Origin: Asterias rubens
Lineage: Eukaryota; Echinodermata; Asteroidea; Forcipulatida; Asteriidae
Length of the DNA: 64,000 nt
Reading direction: 5' to 3'
Assembly (NCBI RefSeq): GCF_902459465.1
Contig: NC_047065.1
Location: forward strand, 14,423,634-14,487,633
Positions 54,632-64,000 of the stretch are shown here, piece by piece (position 1 is the stretch's first letter; every line of letters begins with the position of its first letter). Position numbers and translations under genes: made by a program. The notes under the pieces were generated by a model. The model made no database searches, was not told the origin of the DNA, and saw only the letters and a list, made by a program, of their open reading frames with translations.

Positions 54632-55020
54632 TAAAGGCACTTATTGGTAATTATTCCAAATAATTGTTAGCATAATTGTTACATGGTAACAATTGCAATG
54701 CAGAGCTGTTGATGGTATAAAACATTATAAGAAACTGCTCCCTCTGAAGTATGCGTAGTTTTGGAGAAAGAAGTAATTTCTCACTCAAACAATATTTGAA
54801 TTTAATTACAGACCTCAGCTGAGGTCTCAAACTCAAGCATCTGAAAGCACACATCTTGGTCTTGCCACAAGGGTGTTTTTTCTTCCATTATTCTTTCACA
54901 ACTTCGACGACCAATTAAGTCCAAATTTTCACAGGTTTTTTTATTTTATGCATTTGTTGAGATACACCAAGGAGAATACTGGTCTTTGACAATATGACCA
55001 ATCGTGTCCAGTGCCTTTAA
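54632..55020 (-). mobile_element. Family A MITE, inverted copy
   Basis: TTAAAGGCACTTATTGGTAA to GTGTCCAGTGCCTTTAA, with a CCTCAGCTGAGG hairpin centre. Confidence 0.75.
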
Positions 55021-55482
55021 CACGTATATATGGCCCTGACCAGTTCATGCAAGAATGTAAAATCCCCATCACCCACATCATAGAGGCGTGGGTAAACTTA
55101 ACTTGAACAACTCTCTGCCTACTTGGATTTTTCCCCAACTGTCTTTTATTAAAATAAAAAAATAAAATAAAAAAAATGGAAAGTGATTTTTCCCATGTGG
55201 GTATTTGGGCATTTTCCCTGGATGACAACGCTAATAGTCCGTGGCTTTGTACCATTACTTGCAGTCATCCATGGGAAGGCATAGAGTCTAGGATCAGCTG
55301 ATGTGCATGATTGAGTAAATTTATCTGGGTTCTGACAGTTTATTACTGTTGAGGATTTAACTATGGCTTACGCTGATGCAAGTTTTAGTGTATGCGTATA
55401 TCATACATCAGTGGTTTTCTTTTTCCTTTTTTCATCTTTTACTTCCCAGGGTCGTCAGTCTTTAAGGGGGAATTGTAAATCT

Positions 55483-55892
55483 TTAAAAGACACTGGACAC
55501 TATCGGTAAATGTCAAAGACCAGTCTTCTCACTTGGTGTATCTTAAAGATGCTATGTCAGATTTTTGGCCCCAAACATGAAAAAAATAATTTGAGTGAAT
55601 GGTATTTCAAAGAGTATCACCCGCTCTAACGAAAAAAAGTGTAACTTTTACTTTTAATGGTCAGGAGCCATGACAACAATTTAATTTCGCCATGTCATGA
55701 CATGTGTTTACAATAAATCCGTAATTCTCGCTATCGAGAATTGATAATTGTTTTCCCACAAAGTAAAGCATTTCATGGAATATTATAATATTTCAAGAGA
55801 AGTCTTTCACCATTACCTTCTGTAAACCCTGTAAGTTGTTTGTAACTTTTATTTTGTTTTCTGTTCCCGAAAGTGTATAATGGCTTCAAAGA
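55483..55892 (+). mobile_element. Chimera of family A left end and family B right end
   Basis: Family A from TTTAAAAGACACTGGACAC to 'cttggtgtatctta' (about 55553), about 100 unrelated bases, then family B from 'cgccatgtcatgacatgtg' to 'gtgtataatggcttcaaag'. Confidence 0.65.
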
Positions 55893-56410
55893 GTGCAACC
55901 AAATGTATACCTTCTCTTTAAATTCTTTTATCCAAGTTTAAACAAATGTCAAGGTGCTCAACGCAAGCTTTTATTTTCCTGTGTGACTTATTTCTACACA
56001 ACTGTGTCCCAGCACAACAAGATGACAACAAATCACGCACCAGTGTATAGTGCAAGGACACCCTAGAGCCCTACCAAGGTGGGCAGCTTCAAATTTCTCT
56101 TTCTTTATAAAAAAACGGAAGGAAAAAAAAAACCTCGACGGGGTAACTATAAATGGGCCAAAGTGCGACTCTGGGACTTAGCAAACAGCTTTGGTAATAA
56201 GGGAGAATTTAGGCCACAAGACGGCAGGGGTAGGAAAGAAAAAGTAAGTATGACTTATCTGGGACTGATGTAATGCAGACCCACAGAGCTCACACTGTGA
56301 ATGTGGAATATTCATGGATGTCTTGGAGAGAAAATTGTGTACATTGGAAATAGATATTATTACCAGTTTGAAATTGGGTAACTCGAAATCCATAATGCAT
56401 ATTACATGTT
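55893..56410. other. No gene seen
   Basis: A 64-codon open frame at 56079-56273 is basic and low-complexity, with no domain. Confidence 0.35.
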
Positions 56411-56414
56411 AATT

Positions 56415-56490
56415 TTGGTTTTTACCCATACACCGATGTGTGTTAGCACTGTATACTCAGTACTTTCCCCGAGTCATGTGAAAAAACATG
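56415..56490 (-). mobile_element. SINE 3' fragment
   Basis: 'acccatacaccgatgtgtgt' and 'tgtatactcagtactttcc', same body as 9902-9955. Confidence 0.6.
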
Positions 56491-56699
56491 CTTAACTTTA
56501 CACGTAGTTTGGTGATGTTTGGAGAAAACAATTTTGCTTTTTCCCCCTGAGAAAACTACTTTCCTATCAGATATGCTGGAAATATTTTGATTTTGTAATG
56601 TTTGAATTTGATTTTTTTTTTTTTTTCATCTTTGATCATCTAAAATAGTAAAACAGGTAAATTTGATGCATAAAAGCATGATGTAAAGGCATGCTATTT

Positions 56700-56960
56700 T
56701 GCTGTGGCATGGCCGAGCGAGCGGCTTAGTGCATCGTGCAACTCAACTTCTGGTGACTGAGTCATCAGGGTGTAGGTTCACATCCCGGTCATGAAACTTG
56801 TGTCCCGAGCAAGACATTTCACTATAATAATTGCTTCTCATCACCTAGGGGTGAATGGGTACCTGTGTGAGCAGAGATGGTTCTTGTGATTGATTAAGTT
56901 TTGGTGTGCTACATACTTGACAGCACAGGGTATAACTCCCCAAAAGTCTGAGATTGTTTC
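56700..56960 (+). mobile_element. tRNA(Leu/Ser)-like headed SINE, third family
   Basis: GGCATGGCCGAGCGAGCGG resembles a Leu/Ser tRNA A box, and GTAGGTTCACATCCC is a B box. A body with 'gtgtcccgagcaagacattt' and 'caccta ggggtgaatggg' follows, a pattern common in marine-invertebrate SINEs. Confidence 0.6.
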
Positions 56961-57082
56961 AGGAATCTAATATATGGCCCAGTGGCCAGAGATAATAGTG
57001 GTCAAAAGCGTAACGATCATTCTTTAGCAATGCACTATTTAAAGGAACACGTTGATCTAGTTACTGAGCATCTATTTACATG

Positions 57083-57342
57083 GGTGAGAATCATTACTAA
57101 CAAAAAAGTCTGAAACTTGGATACAATTCAAAGGTATGTTGAAATGATATCATTTCTACCGTTTGGTAACCCTTGGGGTTATATAAATTCCAAGGAGTTT
57201 TTGGAAACAGCTTCCAAAGCACTAGCAAAGAAGACAAAATTAGCAGAATTTCTTTATGTGTGTAAGAAAATATTGTCTGATTTTCTCCACAAAAAAGTCT
57301 GAATTCAGCCAAAAGTCTGAACAATCTCATTCCTGTTTTTTA
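57083..57342 (+). repeat. Family I dispersed repeat, copy 2
   Basis: Second copy of the element at 48803-49056, about 85% alike by eye. A short open frame here is a by-product. Confidence 0.75.
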
Positions 57343-58355
57343 AGCATTAGTGGGAATGAAACATAGTATTTGTAAAAAGTGTTTTCCATTGACTCTCATA
57401 GTGCAACTAAGGGACTGTATTAGTACCGGTCTGTATGTTTGGTAATGATTCTGCAAATAAATGGCAATAAATACTGATGTGGTAAGAAGTTCAGCAGCTT
57501 TGGATGGTGTAATGCTTTTGGAGAAATATTTAACTTTGAAGTAAAACATTTGTTGAAGGAACTATCACTTTTTATTTCCCCCCCCCCTGGATTTGAGTAA
57601 AATGCATTAATGATTGTGAATTCCTATACAGATTATTCTTCCTGTGTAGACATATATAAATAAATTTCAAGAGGTTAATATTTTTGTACACAACTACAGG
57701 AAAAACAAAACAATCAAACAGTTAACAAAAATAAAAGTGCACATTGCCTTCAAATGACATCACCGTGTTTACCAGTCAAATAACATGTGTCCATACCAAC
57801 AGAACCCCATCTAGTCTAATACAACTTTAAATGCTAACGTTTATGATGTATTTATTAGAATAAAAGGTTCAAAAGCACACTTTAAAAGGACAATAAAAAC
57901 TGGATTTTCACATATAAAATAAGACATTTTATAATTGTGCCCTTTGTATGACATCGGGGTCATACTAAAAACAGGTGTCCAAATTGATGCCCCCCCCCCT
58001 ACGCTAATACAAATTTAAATGATGTTTTTTTTATGATGTATTCGCAGAAGCGTTCATGAAAAGAATGCTTCCAAATACCAGAATCTGCATCTTAATTCCC
58101 ACATAAGAAATTGTATATTGTGACTTCTTGATTTTATGTGATACAGACGATCGTATAAGCTAACCCAACTGGTTCTCTCATCACGACGCTAGGGGCTTAA
58201 ACACAGTAGCCACTGGCATCTATTGCCATGTATGATAAGCCCAATAGACGGAGTCCCCATATTCAAGGTGATTTACAGTTGGCAATATAAAATCCAATTG
58301 ACCAATCATTCAAGGTTAGTCTACCAGCTGTGTGCCGCGGCTGGGTTTACACCTG
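57343..58355. other. No gene seen
   Basis: AT-rich, with short C tracts at about 57580 and 57990. Confidence 0.4.
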
Positions 58356-58359
58356 CGGG

Positions 58360-59175
58360 ATGCATTACCAATGGGGTGGACAGCCACAACACTTACACTT
58401 GTCTTATCATTTATGAGGGGGGGGGGGTGAAGGAGGACCATAACTCAATAATTTGGGGGGCTTTATCAAAATGGTCAACAGTTTATATTGCTATTAATAT
58501 GGGGAGCTTAAGTTTCTTTTACTCAAGAATTTTCTAGTAGATGACACCTGCATTATGCATTACAATCAGGATGGCAAGTCAACAGTAACACTTGTCTTAT
58601 AATGGGGGGGGGGGGGGGGGGGGGGTACGCGACGAAAACTCAATCATTTCTGGGGCTTTATCAAAATGGTCAACAGTTCGCATTTATTTGTATTAATTCG
58701 GGAAGCGTGGGTTTCTACTCAAGAATTTGGGTGGTTGAGTTGAGATGTTGTTTGGCTCTGTGAAAAGGTTTGTACATATTGTTAGGAGTCAAACCAGAGT
58801 ATTGTCCATGTACATTGTGTAGGCTTCAGGGCAATAGCAATGGCATGTTCTGTTGGAATGGATAGGAGAGGCATTTCACCAATCAGCGATTTCCTTCTTT
58901 TTTGGGGGGAGTTGGGAGAGGGGTGTGGGTGTGCTGTTCGCTAGAGTAGACACCACCTGCACGATGCATTACAAACACAGGACAGTCAACAGTAACACTC
59001 GTCTTATCATTTAGGGGGGGGGGGGGGACACGCGCACCTTACTCAATCATTTCTGGGGCTTTATCAAAATGGTCAACAGTTCACATTTGTATTGCCATTA
59101 ATTTGGAAAGCGTGGGTTTCTACTCAAGAATTCCGGCAGGGATGTTGTTTGGCTTATTGGAAAGGTTCACACTTG
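58360..59175 (+). repeat. Three-copy repeat with long guanine tracts
   Basis: Each unit has 'aacacttgtctta', a G tract (about 10, 22 and 14 G), 'ggggctttatcaaaatggtcaacagt' and 'actcaagaatt'. The common block falls at about 58470, 58665 and 59070. Copy 3 is separated by about 200 bases of other sequence. Confidence 0.8.
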
Positions 59176-59657
59176 TTATGATGCGCAGTTATAAGTGTCA
59201 TAATGAAGTTATGAATGTGTTTTGTGCCCCGCACCCCCCCCCCTCCCCCACCCTAAAAAAAAATATATATATATATTACTTCAAGGCTCCAGGGGCATAT
59301 CAAGGGCACTATTCATTATCAGAAGGTGGTATCATTTTTGAGAAATTGCTGAAAATCTGAAGCGATTATGTCCACGCAGGAAGAATAATCCGTAATTGGA
59401 ATTCAAAGTCTGACAAACGTTTGATCTCAGATTAAAATGTCTTTGAATCAAATTCATCCCAAGAGCTTCTTACGAATTAATTTGTTATGCTCATTAATTT
59501 TTGAAGTACGTTACACTAGGTTTGCCTCCCATAAAATAAACAAAAGTCATAAAAAAAACTTACTATATAAAAAGAAATCTTTCAAAGTATGACTGCCCTA
59601 CACTTCAACAAAGGCTAAATTCATTTTTGGAGTAAGGACAAAAAGGTAAACCTCCGT

Positions 59658-60030
59658 TTAAAGCCATTGGACCCTTTCGGTAAACAGTATTGTCCAAGTC
59701 CCACACTTCATGTATCACAACTTATATATAAAATAACAATCCTGTGGAAATTTAGGCTCAATCAGACATCGGAGTCGGGAGAAAATAATGGGAAAACCCA
59801 CTCCTGTTTTCGCGCGTTTCGCCGTGTCATGACATGTGTTTATAACAAATCCGTAATTCTCGCTAACGAGAATTTATATTGTTTTACCGTTTTCTCAAAA
59901 AGTAAAGCATTTCATGGACTAGTATTTCAAGAGAAGTCTTTCACCATTACCTTCTGTAAACCCTGTAAATTATTTGTAAATCTGTGAACTTTTTTTTTGT
60001 TTCTGTACCGAAAGGGTCCAATGGCTTTAA
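59658..60030 (+). mobile_element. Family B MITE, copy 4
   Basis: TTAAAGCCATTGGACCCTTT to its exact inverse AAAGGGTCCAATGGCTTTAA. The best preserved copy. Confidence 0.85.
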
Positions 60031-60064
60031 AACAAAACAAATAACAAAGTACATGAACTAAAGA

Positions 60065-60370
60065 AGAAATCTTCAATAAGCAGAAATCTTCAATAAGCAG
60101 AAATCTTCAATAAGCAGAAATCTTCAATAAGCAGAAATCTTCAATAAGCAGAAATCTTCAATAAGCAGAAATCTTCAATAAGCAGAAATCTTCAATAAGC
60201 AGAAATCTTCAATAAGCAGAAATCTTCAATGAGCAGAAATCTTCAATAAGCAGAAATCTTCAATAAGCAGAAATCTTCAATAAGCAGAAATCTTCAATAA
60301 GCAGAAATCTTCAATAAGCAGAAATCTTCAATAAGCAGAAATCTTCAATAAGCAGAAATCTTCAATAAGC
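60065..60370 (+). repeat. 17-bp minisatellite, 18 copies
   Basis: Unit AGAAATCTTCAATAAGC repeated 18 times (306 bases), with a single A-to-G variant near 60231. The homogeneity implies recent expansion. Confidence 0.95.
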
Positions 60371-60825
60371 AGAGTCCACTAAACTTCAATACATGGTCAA
60401 TTCATAAAGCACATCAGCACCCATTGACCCTTTTCCCTCCATCATGCATGTGGTTTTGTTTGAGACACACTTCTTATTCATCCGACCAATTATCGACACC
60501 CAGCGTGTTTCCTTTAAAAGTTTAAAGCTAATTACATCCGTTCCTTGGCTCCACTGTTATCACTAATTAACTCGGTGATCAAGACACAAAACTGCCTCTA
60601 TTTTTAGGGGGTTGACATTGAGTCGAATGTGAACAATTCAGGAGGTTTTAAAGACACTGTGCATCAGCAGGAATGAAAATTTACATGTTTGGACACAATG
60701 AGTTAGAGTATTTCTTTCTCCCTTCTTTAATGATTGTTTTATTTTTGTCAAGAAAATTGGAAGGCTCAAAGCAGTTTTGAAAAATCCTACCATCAGGAAA
60801 AATTGATGACAACCATTTTTAACTT

Positions 60826-60915
60826 ATGAATTGGTCTCAACGTTTCGACTAGCTTGCTCTAGTCATCGTCAGGAGACCTGACTCAAGCTAGTCGAAACGT
60901 TGAGACCAATTCAGA
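60826..60915 (-). ncRNA. Hammerhead-ribozyme-like motif of a Penelope-like element
   Basis: Minus strand 60878-60833: GGTCTC (stem I 5'), CTGACGA (core), T, GACTAG-AGCAAG-CTAGTC (stem II, six perfect pairs), GAAA (core), CGTT with cleavage-type GUU, then GAGACC (stem I 3', pairs with GGTCTC). All conserved hammerhead core positions that I can check (CUGANGA, GAAA, NUH) are present. A second, internally deleted copy lies in inverse orientation at 60879-60909, giving a 30-base perfect inverted repeat. Confidence 0.6.
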
Positions 60916-61130
60916 AATGACTCCGCGGCAGTACAGTTAATTCACTCCTATAAGCAAAAGTAGTAGTCCAAGTCTATTTTCTATACCATCCGCCCTGGTA
61001 ATAGTTAAAAGCAAGACAGTTCTTTTCAGAACTGAGAAGTCTCCCGAACCCCCGATTATCTACTGCGCGGCAGTAGAATAATAAGACAGTTCTCTAAGAA
61101 CAAACTCTAGCTGGCAAGTAAATACACACA
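60916..61130. mobile_element. Probable Penelope-like element flank
   Basis: An AGTTCTTTTCAGAACT hairpin with GAGAAGTCTCCC is laid out like the GGCTCTTTTCAGAGCC hairpin after the other hammerhead-like motifs. Degenerate, non-coding. Confidence 0.4.
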
Positions 61131-61199
61131 TGGTGTTACCGCAAACCAATTATACATTGTTACCTCACCATGCAATGCCTCAAATCCTATATAGATTTT

Positions 61200-61635
61200 T
61201 AACTTGGGAATTTTCTTTTGAAAGTTGCTGTGATGTCAAAATTGTAAAGGGATGAACCCAAACTTTTGAACAAGAGAAATAGGACAAAATCTCTGTACTC
61301 CAAGAGATACACTAACTTTGAAAAAAGGAAGGATCAGGGAGGTTTGGAGAAAATCCTGAAATCAGAAAAAAATGATGACATCATTTTTTTTAATCTCCCA
61401 TGTGACCAGCGTAGCTTATTGCCTGCCACAAAAGCCCCGGAATGTACAAAGCCACTAGTTACTGGTTTTTTTGTGTGCAGATGAAACAAAATGAATTCAC
61501 TTTAACTTGGAAAACATTTTGGGAAGTTTCTGTTATGTACAAATTGTAAAGGATTAACCCAAATTTTTGAACAAGACAAAGAAGATAAAATCTTCTTCTT
61601 TTTTCAAGAGAGACACTAACTTTGAAAAAATTGTA
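61200..61635 (+). repeat. Two-copy diverged tandem repeat, about 300-bp period
   Basis: 'aacttgg', 'attgtaaagg', 'aacccaaa', 'tttgaacaaga' and 'gacactaactttgaaaaaa' occur in the same order at 61201-61330 and 61502-61630. Confidence 0.65.
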
Positions 61636-61759
61636 TAACAAACAAATTATATCTGATTGGTTGATTAATGTCATGTATAATGTAAATGGGTTTTGATTTG
61701 CATAAAAGACCCTGATTGGATAATGGAGTGCCTCTCTAGTCTGAACGCTATCCAGTGAT

Positions 61760-61930
61760 TGGCTGGTATATAATAAAAGGGTATACTTCAATTGTCTCTC
61801 AGTGAACAGGTGTTTGATGTCGTCACCCTCGTAGCTGGACAACATCAGATATGACAGAAACCGGAATGGGTGTCTGTGACCCTCGGCAAGCCCACCTTAA
61901 ACCAATCGGGTGGATTTCATTCTGATCGAT
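61760..61930 (+). promoter_or_regulatory. TATA-like promoter candidate
   Basis: TATATAATAAAAGG near 61766-61779 is followed about 35 bases on by TCTCTCAGTGAAC, an initiator-like stretch, and by an ATG at 61852 opening 24 codons (MTETGMGVCDPRQ) to a stop. It could be the start of a gene beyond the window or a retroelement promoter. Weak support. Confidence 0.25.
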
Positions 61931-62599
61931 TAAACCCTAATCTCAGGTGGGAAATTTGTTCTCTTGGATAGCTTCAGGCAATAATGCAATACTTTATGGA
62001 ACAAGCGAAGCTACCAGCCCAGACGAGGCGTGATGCAAGGCACACTAATGTCTCCCTGATGTTTATACATGTAGTCTCTTTTCTTGTCCAAGGTTTTTTT
62101 TGGGGGGCTAGCATGCCCGTTTCAAATTTACCACACTTCACACAGCAGGACTCACTCGATCACCAGATGCGTACATGAACATCTTACAAGTCATACGATG
62201 TACTTTGTGCAATGCGGCAGAAATAACATGAGGCAGAACTCTGTATAAAGTAGAGTGGTGTGGGAGTATGGTTTTCACCCAGTTAAATAAAGTGTCAGTA
62301 TATATTTTTAGAGCAAGTTCCTTGCTCTATGATAAAGTAAGGTGGAGAAGTTCTTCCCCCGGCCGATTGTACTTTGTGTAACATGCACTGGACTGGCTGG
62401 CTGCAGAGTGAGGCATGCAACATGTACGTCTGACAGGACAGCACAGCAAGTTGGCGGTGATAATCGACAGGGCAAAGATCATCTACCTGTAGTAGATGCT
62501 CTTCGCAAAAGCCTTTGACATGTTGGACAAGACATGAATGTTGTATCTCAAACATCTTAAATCTGGTGTGGGAACCAACTGTAGCTCCAAGTCATATGT

Positions 62600-62850
62600 C
62601 CTAACAAGTACTATTTTCTCAAAAGCCACAGCTGCCAACCCCCCCCCCCCCCCCCCCCAAATGTAAAACGAAGCAAAAAGAAGTGTTGTGATCAGCTATT
62701 TAGCTTTGGGTCATTGTGCATTATGTGTGGTCAACTGAGAACTGAGACAACCATTTATGTAGTTGAACAAGCGCCCAGAGTGCTTCTTCTTTAATGAGTA
62801 TACATTCAAGTTAATCCTGCAAGACTGCAAGGACAACACCATAGCCAAAT
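62600..62850. other. Cytosine tract and spacer
   Basis: A run of about 20 C at 62639-62658. No gene. The open frame at 62295-62555 on the minus strand has no domain. Confidence 0.4.
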
Positions 62851-63095
62851 TTCATAGAGCTATATCCACCAAGGACAGATGTTTGCTTAGCTGCACTACA
62901 ACATTGTGCTTACCAGAATAATTAGGTTACCATAGCCAAAACACTGTTTGACATGTACCATCTGTGAGTGGTATTCTGCTCATAATTTGCTTAGCAACAA
63001 ATAAAATTATGCTAACCAGAACAAGCCTTTAGCCTGAACAGAAAACACAATTCCACATTAAAGATCTCTGACTATAGTATCCGGCTCATATTTGC
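62848..63095. repeat. Family F repeat
   Basis: 'aaatttcatagagctatatcc', 'gtttgcttagctgcac', 'tgcttaccagaat' and 'atgctaaccagaacaag' match the 15641-15935 element. Confidence 0.5.
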
Positions 63096-63129
63096 TTAGC
63101 AGAACAATGTGAATCACTTTGTGCTACTA

Positions 63130-63542
63130 AAAAGGATTCGGGTACTTTTTCAAAATGTCCACAGATTTACATGAAACTTACAGGGTTTGATGATAGTGGA
63201 AAGCTTCCCTTCAAATATTACTAACTAAGGTTGTGTAGTTTTTGAGAAATGCGTAAAACAAGTCACAAAATAGTTTTTAGACCAAAACTATTTTAGCATG
63301 TAAAATCCCCTTAACCAGTTATGATATTATACCAAAACCATAGCATAACTGGTTAAAACGTTTTTATACATGCTAAAACCGAGACGAAAATTCCTTTTAC
63401 TCATTTCTCAAAAACTACAGCACCTCAGTAAGTAAAATTTCAAGGGAAGCTTTCTACTATCATAATCTTCAGACTGTGTAAGTTTAATGTAAATCTGTGG
63501 ACATTGTGCTTTTTGTTAGGAAAAAGTACATATACCCTTTAA
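63130..63542. mobile_element. Family D MITE, most complete palindromic copy
   Basis: GGATTCGGGTACTTTTTC at the left and GAAAAAGTACATATACCCTTTAA at the right. Large inverted arms include 'ctattttagcatgtaaaat' and 'acatgctaaaa', with an 'aaccagttatgat' hairpin in the middle. Confidence 0.75.
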
Positions 63543-64000
63543 GCAGCTTAATGAAATTTGGCTTATACAACCAACCAGTGAAAATGTCATCGTGCATAAA
63601 TTAAATAGCAACTTTTATGGTTTCAATACTGATCGACCCTTTAAGAAGAAATGAACAATCTTGCATGGCATGTTTTTTTTTTCCCCTTCTTTTTTTGCCA
63701 CTAGTATAAAATAAAGCTACTGGCTGATGTCCAACATCTGATTTCTTACTACAAATCCCTGACAACTGCAACATTTTTCCAATTTCCCTTGGGCTCACAA
63801 AAATAGATGTAAACCCCCTTGAGTAAACACAAGGAAACTATTCTTCTACCTCAATTTATATTAATTTTCAGGATTTAATCTTATTATTGGCACTTCTCTC
63901 AGGGGACAGAGTACAATTGTGGACGAGGGAACACAATTTGGACCAGGTCAAATTGTTTTAAAGTTCTTTTCTTTTTTTTCTTTTAACACTTCCAGGAATA
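63543..64000. other. No gene seen at window end
   Basis: AT-rich, with a T tract near 63672. Nothing recognised. Confidence 0.4.

Noticed and set aside
60065..60370. Possible telomeric or CRISPR-type repeat
   Set aside because: A 17-bp unit with no spacers and no telomere motif; an ordinary minisatellite.

Overview
This window is animal nuclear DNA. Genes are split by GT-AG introns, AT-rich spacers are long, and several hundred-base inverted-repeat elements recur many times. Gene content and repeat style suggest a marine deuterostome, most likely an echinoderm and plausibly a sea star. That placement is an inference; no species marker was seen. No bacterial-style operons, CRISPR arrays or rRNA genes were found.

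Five gene loci and one orphan ORF are supported. (1) Minus strand, 4843-2412: a two-exon forkhead gene (413 aa) whose domain looks FoxH-like. (2) Plus strand, 8515-12260: a two-coding-exon C2H2 zinc-finger protein (757 aa) with an AT-hook and an acidic tract. (3) Minus strand, 21747?-17101: a multi-exon beta-trefoil protein of the FGF superfamily. It has the 104-nt middle exon typical of FGF genes but no visible signal peptide. (4) NDUFS6 (minus, 31392-26904, four exons, 123 aa) and MRPL36 (plus, 33081-33407, 108 aa) lie head to head, as their human orthologues do. (5) Minus strand, 48687-43358: the last two exons of a MARVEL-type four-helix membrane protein whose first exons were not found. 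An intron-free ORF of unknown function lies at 23156-23602.

Most of the rest is repeats. At least four MITE families (called A-D here) have long terminal inverted repeats and begin and end in TTAA, which suggests piggyBac-type mobilisation. Other repeats include foldback elements (one with a 9-bp target duplication), tRNA-derived SINEs, non-LTR retrotransposon fragments (one with a YADD reverse transcriptase motif) and Penelope-like fragments carrying hammerhead-ribozyme-like cores. There are also minisatellites (18 x 17 bp; 5 x 50 bp) and an array of guanine tracts. Several elements are nested inside others, which gives a relative order of insertion.

The genes do not form one pathway. NDUFS6 (respiratory complex I) and MRPL36 (mitoribosome) probably share a promoter region. 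The FoxH-like and FGF-like genes are developmental regulators or signals by family. Exon boundaries were read by eye from splice consensus and reading phase, and have no transcript support.
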